Assembly (NCBI GenBank): GCA_035551475.1
Contig: DASZMX010000149.1
Coordinates: 1 to 46,783 of the forward strand
DNA from: DASZMX01 sp035551475
GTDB lineage: Bacteria > Verrucomicrobiota > Verrucomicrobiia > Limisphaerales > Palsa-1400
Direction of reading: 5' to 3'
Length of the DNA stretch: 46,783 nucleotides
The notes under the pieces were generated by a model. It ran no database searches. It had not been told where the DNA came from and saw nothing but the letters and a program-made list of their open reading frames with translations. Made by a program: the position numbers and the translations under genes. The number at the start of each line of letters is the position of its first letter. Positions within the stretch are counted from its first letter, which is position 1. Positions 41,913-46,783 of the stretch are shown piece after piece.

Positions 41913-43378
41913 TGTCTTATTTCGACCTATTTAAAGCGCTCATTCCCGAAGCTATCATTACGGGAATTGCGTTGTGTTTACTGGCGGTCGATCTGGCCGC
42001 GCTACGTCCGCAATCGATGAGCGTGCGCCTGCGCTGGTGCGGCGGCATGGCAATCCTCGGCTGCGCTTCCGCCATTGGATGGATGTTGCTGCAGCCGGCG
42101 CAACTTCAAGCGGGCATGCTAGCCATCGGGCCGTTGACGCAATGGATCAAACTTTCCCTGCTGATATTGACCGCCTTCATCGCGGTAATTTCCTTTTCCG
42201 CCCGCTTCACCGTGCACGTCGGCGAATATTTCGCGTTGCTTCTCTTCGCGACCGTGGGATTGATGCTCTTGGTCAGCGCCGATAATTTTCTTCTGATTTT
42301 TCTCGCGCTGGAGTTGTTGAGCATTTCTCTCTATGCGCTCACCGCATTCCACAAAAACCGCCTGGCGTCCGCTGAAGCCGCCTTGAAATATTACCTCTTT
42401 GGCTCGGTCGCCGCCGCCTTCACGCTTTTTGGCATCAGCCTGCTCTACGGCGTCACCGGTGAAATTCAATTGAGCGGAATCAATGCGCATCTGTCGGCCG
42501 GGCATCAGGAGCCAATCTTCTACATCGCCCTCGTGATGACGCTGGCCGGCTTTGCCTTTAAGTTGGCGGCGGCCCCGTTCCATTTCTGGGCGCCCGACGT
42601 TTACGAAGGCGCGCCGACACCCATTGCCGCGTACATTGCCTCCGCGTCCAAGGTCGGCAGTTTCTTTGTTGTCGCAAGAATCTTGTGGACGGCGTTTCCC
42701 GGCGCGCGCGGCGGCGCAAGCGCCCCGGGCTGGATGCCGGTCCTGGTCGTTCTGGCGGTGATTTCGATGACGCTCGGCAATCTCGCCGCGCTGATGCAAC
42801 GCAAAGTGTCGCGACTGCTGGCCTACTCCGCCGTGGCGCACGGGGCCTATGCTGTGCTGGCGTTGCTCGCGGCGCCGCAGCAGGGGTTGCCGTCGCTTTT
42901 ATTCTACGTCATCACCTACGCCTTGACCGCCCTTGGCGCGTTTGCGGTGGTGGGGGTCATTGAGGCCAGTGGCGGACGCGCGGAGTTGAAGGATTTTGCG
43001 GGATTTAGCCGCCGCGCCCCGTTGCTCGCGTTTTGCCTCCTGGTGTTCATGCTTTCCTTGGCAGGAATTCCGCCGCTGGCCGGCTTTTTCGGCAAATTCT
43101 ACGTTTTCACGGCCGCCGCGGAAGCAACTCCCCGCCTGAGCCTGCTCTGGCTCGTGATCCTCGCCGTCGCAACCAGCGCGGTTTCGCTTTATTATTATTT
43201 GCAGATCTTGAAACAGGTTTACGCGGCTGCTCCCCTCGAGCATTTGGTCTGGTCCCCGCCCGCGCGCTCCAGCCAATGGGCCATTGTCCTGCTGGCGGGA
43301 ACGATCATTGTCCTGGGCTGTTTTCCCAGCCTGCTCCTGACCCGCATTGCGGCCGTGTTAAGCGCGCATCCTTTTTAA
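41912..43378 (+). CDS. nuoN: Complex I subunit NuoN
   Basis: The antiporter-like pump nearest to NuoK, 488 residues from the ATG at 41912; the frame is open far upstream (to 41090) only inside nuoM. Glu in LALELLSISLYAL, Lys in FAFKLAAAPFHFWAPDVYEGAPTP, Lys in SASKVGSFFVVAR and Lys in AGFFGKFYVF are present. It is the last gene of the operon. No nuoE, nuoF or nuoG lies before, within or after the cluster in this window. Confidence 0.97.
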   Translation: MSYFDLFKALIPEAIITGIALCLLAVDLAALRPQSMSVRLRWCGGMAILGCASAIGWMLLQPAQLQAGMLAIGPLTQWIKLSLLILTAFIAVISFSARFTVHVGEYFALLLFATVGLMLLVSADNFLLIFLALELLSISLYALTAFHKNRLASAEAALKYYLFGSVAAAFTLFGISLLYGVTGEIQLSGINAHLSAGHQEPIFYIALVMTLAGFAFKLAAAPFHFWAPDVYEGAPTPIAAYIASASKVGSFFVVARILWTAFPGARGGASAPGWMPVLVVLAVISMTLGNLAALMQRKVSRLLAYSAVAHGAYAVLALLAAPQQGLPSLLFYVITYALTALGAFAVVGVIEASGGRAELKDFAGFSRRAPLLAFCLLVFMLSLAGIPPLAGFFGKFYVFTAAAEATPRLSLLWLVILAVATSAVSLYYYLQILKQVYAAAPLEHLVWSPPARSSQWAIVLLAGTIIVLGCFPSLLLTRIAAVLSAHPF

Positions 43379-43895
43379 ATACGACCCCGATTCCAGGCAA
43401 GAATCTCCGGCATGGTTACTTTCGGCGGGAGCAGGCCCAATCGTCTTCAAAGGTTTCGGCAGAAATGACGTTGCCCAAATGGTCAGCCTGAACATAACCG
43501 TAAGCGACATTATCGAAACCATCTTCGCGACGGCAGCGCCAATGCCACAAACCCGGGCGAATAAAATCCCCGCGCTGCAACAATCGAAAACGCACCGTGG
43601 CCGCCGCTTCCAATTCCGGCGAACAAGTTTCGCCGAAAGAACCGCCATCCGAGGCTGCATCATTCACCATGCCGCAACGTACCACGAGCGCGCGAGCCCG
43701 CTCACCTTCCTTTGGCATTTACCAAGCGAATTCGGGTCAGGCCCTCCCTAAAGCTCCGGGCGAAGTAAACTACGCGTGTACTGTGTCAATTCGTTGACGG
43801 CTGGATTTGCCCCGGCGCCGGTGGATAGGCATTGGCGGCCCTGGCCACGAAGAAACTTTTCCTATCCGTCACCTTCCACTCCGGTTTTTAAGCGC
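43379..43895. other. Intergenic region after the nuo operon
   Basis: A 517-base stretch between convergent nuoN and the S74-domain gene. Apart from one doubtful minus-strand frame (43416-43718) I see no gene, no clear terminator after nuoN and no repeats of note. Confidence 0.5.
43416..43718 (-). CDS. Doubtful small hypothetical protein
   Basis: A 100-residue minus-strand frame with a protein-like composition in its C-terminal half (RPGLWHWRCRREDGFDN, then VAYGYVQADHLGNVIS) that I do not recognise. An in-frame stop stands right before the ATG and no ribosome site is visible. It may be a small gene, a remnant, or chance; the balanced composition is the only argument for it. Confidence 0.3.
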   Translation of the reverse strand: MPKEGERARALVVRCGMVNDAASDGGSFGETCSPELEAAATVRFRLLQRGDFIRPGLWHWRCRREDGFDNVAYGYVQADHLGNVISAETFEDDWACSRRK

Positions 43896-45695
43896 TTACT
43901 CCTTCCGGTGGGAGAGCGCTTTCATTAACGCGTCCACTTTGTTCTGCAATTCAGTCTGGGCATTCTTTTGCTGTTGCAGTTCCTTTTCAAGCGCATCGAC
44001 TTTCTGGTCTTTTTCAGCGCGCAATTGGCGCAAAGCTTCAACGGCGAGAGCTTCGAATCCGCGATAGGTCAGACGCTTGTAACCATCCGGGCCGACGTCG
44101 ACCCAATCGGGGAAAACTTTTTCGACTTCCTGCGCAATCATGCCCAGGCGTTGTCCGCCGAGTTCGTTCACTTTCGCCGGATCGATGTATTCGAAGGTGA
44201 CGCCGCGCAACGCCAGAAGTTTATCGAGCGCGCCTGAGAGCGATTCGACGTTTTTTTTCAGTCGCACGTCGGAATAAGTGCTCCAGGAACCACCGCCTGG
44301 TTTGCTGGCAGTGCCGTTGACCGTCAACGTTGCGTTCGGAGTTGTGGTGTTAATGCCAACGCCGTTGGTGGCGCGGATAAGGAACTGATTTGTTCCGGTC
44401 GAGGCAAAAATTTGCGATGAGCCGTCTGCCCAAACGAAACTGCCGTTGTGAAGCGCTTGAGCGTTATTCCCCGCCGCGAAGGAGTTAAGGCCGCCGGCCA
44501 CATTATCTTCACCCCCGACTACCATCGCATAACTGTTAGTGGCCATATTGTTGTAGCCCGCGCCAACGAAACTGCCGTAGGCGTTGCTCGAGGTGGAGTT
44601 ATACCAGCCTCCAACGACAACCGAGGCGCTTCCGTTGGCCTGATTGTCCACGCCTGCGACAACGCCTGAATACCCTCCCGACGCCAAGTTTTGGCGATAG
44701 TAAGAGCCACCGCCCCCAACGAACGACTGGGAACCGCTTGCGATGTTGTCCCATCCGCCACAGACGACCGAAAGTTCGCCCGAGGCAAGGTTGCCGTTCC
44801 CGCCGCCAATGAAAGCGTAGGGAGCGGAGACCGTATTGGCGCCACCCCCGACGATGACGCCATAGTCCGCGTTCACGACATTGGTCACGTAGTTGGTAAT
44901 GCCGTATGGGCCATAATACCATTCATAGCCATAGCCGACGCCTCCGCCGCCCCCGATGACCGCGCCATAGACAGAATTGGAGACTTGGTTCCACGAAGCC
45001 CCGCCGATGATGTTCGGCGCCTGGTTGGTTCCGTAAACCTCAGCCCGCAACACGCGAGAATTATTGACACGTATTTCGACTGGCGTGTTATTGGTCGAAC
45101 CCAAAAAGTTTCCGGGCAATACCGCGTTGCCGGTCAACTGCCATAGGTTCGCGGCGCCCACTCCGCCGAGCGAAGCGGCGTTGACGCCGGAGAGATTTGC
45201 GCCACTGCCCGAGAAAGACGCTGCTGTGATCGTGCCGGAGAAATTGGGGGACGACGGGAGAGATGAATCGCCGACCGTGCCACTGATCTTTGCGGCCGGC
45301 AATGTGCCGGTGAGATTGCCGGCTGCAATGGCATATGGCGTGGGGTTAACCTGCTGCAGAGGAGTCAGCACGGAATAGGCGCCCGCGCCATTGGTCCGCA
45401 CGAGAATTTCGAGCCACAAGGCTTGGCCGTTCCAAGGCGCGCCGCCAAAATCGAGCGTGGCCGTAAAAACACCTGAGTTAACAGGCACGGCGAGATTCGT
45501 CGCCGCAATCCCGACGCGGTTGCCGAGAATTTCCGCATCGTACAAGGCGAAAACAAAATCAAACGAACCGTTGGCCGGGGTCGCGCCGGTGTTCAACCTG
45601 CCCTGGTACGTAAATGCAGTTCCTTGGGCGAACGCGGGAAGGCCGAGCAGAGCCAAGACTACAAATGAAACCCATTGAACAATCTTTGTGCGCAT
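43896..45695 (-). CDS. Secreted adhesin-like protein with S74 chaperone domain
   Basis: A 599-residue exported protein. The start at 45695 begins a signal peptide (RTKIVQWVSFVVLALLGLPAFAQ minus its Met); the frame is open to 45863 without one. After FTYQGRL, a motif common at the head of such verrucomicrobial proteins, comes a region of collagen-poor Gly/Ser/Asn repeats (about 240-430) like AYGSFVGAGYNN and SGVVAGVDNQANG, similar to YadA-type trimeric heads. Residues about 490-560 are an intramolecular chaperone domain of peptidase S74 type (SDVRLKKNVESL, LLALRGVTFEY), which in phage tail spikes trimerises the protein and cleaves itself off. A coiled coil of about 40 residues ends the chain. 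A trimeric surface fibre is likely; the target is unknown. Confidence 0.87.
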   Translation of the reverse strand: MRTKIVQWVSFVVLALLGLPAFAQGTAFTYQGRLNTGATPANGSFDFVFALYDAEILGNRVGIAATNLAVPVNSGVFTATLDFGGAPWNGQALWLEILVRTNGAGAYSVLTPLQQVNPTPYAIAAGNLTGTLPAAKISGTVGDSSLPSSPNFSGTITAASFSGSGANLSGVNAASLGGVGAANLWQLTGNAVLPGNFLGSTNNTPVEIRVNNSRVLRAEVYGTNQAPNIIGGASWNQVSNSVYGAVIGGGGGVGYGYEWYYGPYGITNYVTNVVNADYGVIVGGGANTVSAPYAFIGGGNGNLASGELSVVCGGWDNIASGSQSFVGGGGSYYRQNLASGGYSGVVAGVDNQANGSASVVVGGWYNSTSSNAYGSFVGAGYNNMATNSYAMVVGGEDNVAGGLNSFAAGNNAQALHNGSFVWADGSSQIFASTGTNQFLIRATNGVGINTTTPNATLTVNGTASKPGGGSWSTYSDVRLKKNVESLSGALDKLLALRGVTFEYIDPAKVNELGGQRLGMIAQEVEKVFPDWVDVGPDGYKRLTYRGFEALAVEALRQLRAEKDQKVDALEKELQQQKNAQTELQNKVDALMKALSHRKE

Positions 45696-46279
45696 AAATG
45701 GATGTTGGTCTGGTGCTGTGGGAGTAACGTATATTGCCGCAAAGGCACGATTCGCGCAAGCGAATGCGACTCCGAAAATGCGGCTATATTTTTTCAGGTG
45801 AACCCATTCTCGCAGTCGCCCGGAATTCACCTTTACGAACCGGATCTTCAGGCGCAAGCGCAAGGCGCGATAAATTCATCAAACCCGTGGTGAATTGCTG
45901 GTGGCTTGATGTGTCAGATAGATAATCGAGGGAAGAGGCATGCTGTGGCAACCGGAGCGGCGCCAGATCGCGTGCGCTACAGACTTTTCGTTTTAGGGAA
46001 AGACAGTCGAGCTAACCACCCGTATCATCTGCCGGACGTCTGGCGTTGTTGGCCGATCCTCGCCATTTTTGGGCCGCCTTCCTCCAGCCAGCTTAATGAT
46101 GCCTTTCGCAGGCTCGCCCTGGTTCGCAGTCTAACGGCATGGTCCGGTCCACTAGCGTTTGTTTGGTTTGGCGATCGCTTTCGTACATCTGGGGATTATT
46201 TACAGGGCGTCGAACTGGGTGTCACGAAAGCCGCATGTTTCCCATCCGTGGTCGCAAGTTGCCGATCCGACTGAAAAAC

Positions 46280-46318
46280 TGGTCGGGGCGGTGAGATTTG
46301 AACTCACGACCTTCTGAA
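46280..46318 (-). pseudogene. tRNA 3' fragment, proline-like
   Basis: On the minus strand this reads as the 3' half of a tRNA: the end of an anticodon stem (TTCAGA), AGGTC, a perfect T-arm (GTGAG, loop TTCAAAT, CTCAC), the acceptor strand CGCCCCG, discriminator A and encoded CCA. CGGGGAG at 46345-46339 would pair with the acceptor strand at six of seven positions, but only 31 bases lie between, too few for D and anticodon arms. So it is a broken tRNA or the copy left by an element that integrated at a tRNA 3' end. The proline identity is tentative. Confidence 0.6.
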
Positions 46319-46539
46319 CCGCCCAAAACCGCCAACCGCTCCCCGGTTCAAATGGCCAAACATGCGCCGTGCAACGATTGAACGTCTTTCTTCCATGCCT
46401 GTGGCAGTGACGGCGAGTGCGTGTTATCCGCCCGGGACTACGGGGTGGGGTTTCACTTTTGGCGGCGCGCCAGCGGTTGCCGCCAGCCTGTCAGGAGGCC
46501 ATCTCGGCTCAGACCGGGGGCAATGCAAGTAGCAGTAGG

Positions 46540-46559
46540 AGATTGACTTAAGTCAATCT
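46540..46559 (+). promoter_or_regulatory. Perfect 20-bp palindrome, candidate operator
   Basis: AGATTGACTTAAGTCAATCT is its own reverse complement over 20 bases and ends 27 bases before the ATG of the secreted-protein gene. It contains TTGACT, a possible -35, with TAAATA 16 bases further on as a weak -10. A dimeric repressor bound here would cover the promoter. Confidence 0.55.
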
Positions 46560-46586
46560 TGTGATAAATAGGGCGGCGCTTTGCTC

Positions 46587-46783
46587 ATGAAACATTTCGC
46601 GCTCCTTAAAAGTCGTCGTTCCGTCGTTCCACGCGTTTTTGCACTCTTGCTTTTGTTCTTGGCCTTGGCCGGGCAGGCTGGCGCCGGCGAGTATTTCCAG
46701 GATTTCTCGGCCTTCACGGCCGGGGCCACGACTTTCGGGGACGGCTCGCTGCTCGCGAGCGATCACTTGGGGACCATCGCCGC
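46587..46783 (+). CDS. Secreted protein, partial (cut by window end)
   Basis: An open frame from the ATG at 46587 runs to the last base without a stop. The 65 visible residues start with a clear signal peptide (KHFALLKSRRSVVPRVF, a Leu/Ala core, then QAGAG) and continue EYFQDFSAFTAGATTFGDGS. FQDFSAF followed by TTFGDGS is a style I know from large verrucomicrobial cell-surface proteins with LamG or Calx-beta domains, but no domain is complete here. The upstream palindrome may control it. Confidence 0.75.
   Translation, partial: MKHFALLKSRRSVVPRVFALLLLFLALAGQAGAGEYFQDFSAFTAGATTFGDGSLLASDHLGTIA

Larger units (their letters stand above)
45696..46586. other. Gene-poor region between two secreted-protein genes
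   Basis: An 891-base stretch without a convincing gene. A 122-codon plus frame (45906-46274) shows no family features, signal peptide or ribosome site. The region holds a tRNA 3' remnant (46280-46318), a small inverted repeat ATTCGC / GCGAAT (45750-45765), a 7-bp stem TGGCGGC / GCCGCCA (46460-46485) and a 20-bp palindrome (46540-46559). Confidence 0.5.

Noticed and set aside
45906..46274. 122-codon plus-strand open frame
   Set aside because: No signal peptide, ribosome site or recognisable motif, and an odd Arg/Ser/Pro-rich composition; most likely chance.
1..46783. CRISPR array, insertion sequence, integrase or rRNA
   Set aside because: Nothing recognisable on either strand; no regularly spaced repeats and no transposase-like proteins.

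Overview
The window looks like chromosomal DNA of a Verrucomicrobium-like bacterium, by inference probably of the Pedosphaera/Limisphaera side of the phylum. The signs are a GC-rich Gram-negative gene set, secreted proteins with the C-terminal domain common in that phylum (stretches such as GIPNWLKYALGLNP and a terminal YYRVRLL or FYRVLHTP), a TPR-bearing Ser/Thr kinase and a HAF-repeat protein. No rRNA or other marker gene is present, so the assignment rests on protein style.

Layout. (1) 134-8640, minus strand: pyruvate:ferredoxin oxidoreductase (nifJ), a secreted HAF-repeat protein with its own promoter, and a membrane Ser/Thr kinase with TPRs. (2) 8993-27119, plus strand, thirteen genes in one direction: hemA; a nine-heme cytochrome; an orphan GldG-like anchored protein; a second nine-heme cytochrome; a DmsE/MtrA-type cytochrome lipoprotein; an outer-membrane beta-barrel of MtrB size; a small cytochrome c; a NapC/NirT-type cytochrome; a CbcL-like fusion of an eleven-heme domain with a cytochrome b membrane domain; then hemE, hemN, hemG and hemH coupled by ATGA overlaps. 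(3) 27176-31250, minus strand: a three-gene operon of a tandem-repeat exported protein, resB and ccsA (system II cytochrome c maturation). (4) 31416-43378, plus strand: complex I genes in the order nuoA-B-C-D-I-H-J-K-L-M-M-N, without nuoE, nuoF or nuoG and with two NuoM subunits. (5) 43379-46783: a secreted adhesin-like protein with an S74 chaperone domain, a gene-poor stretch holding a tRNA 3' fragment and a 20-bp palindrome, and the start of a secreted protein cut by the window end.

Taken together, regions 2-4 read as one respiratory island. Complex I, perhaps fed by ferredoxin from pyruvate, would reduce quinone. The CbcL-like and NapC-like membrane cytochromes would pass electrons from quinol to the periplasm, and the MtrA-like/MtrB-like pair would carry them across the outer membrane, possibly to the two nine-heme cytochromes. 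The haem synthesis and cytochrome maturation genes needed for about 45 covalent haems lie in the same stretch. The direction of electron flow and the outside partner cannot be told from sequence. Gene identities are well supported; the assembled extracellular electron transfer pathway is inference.
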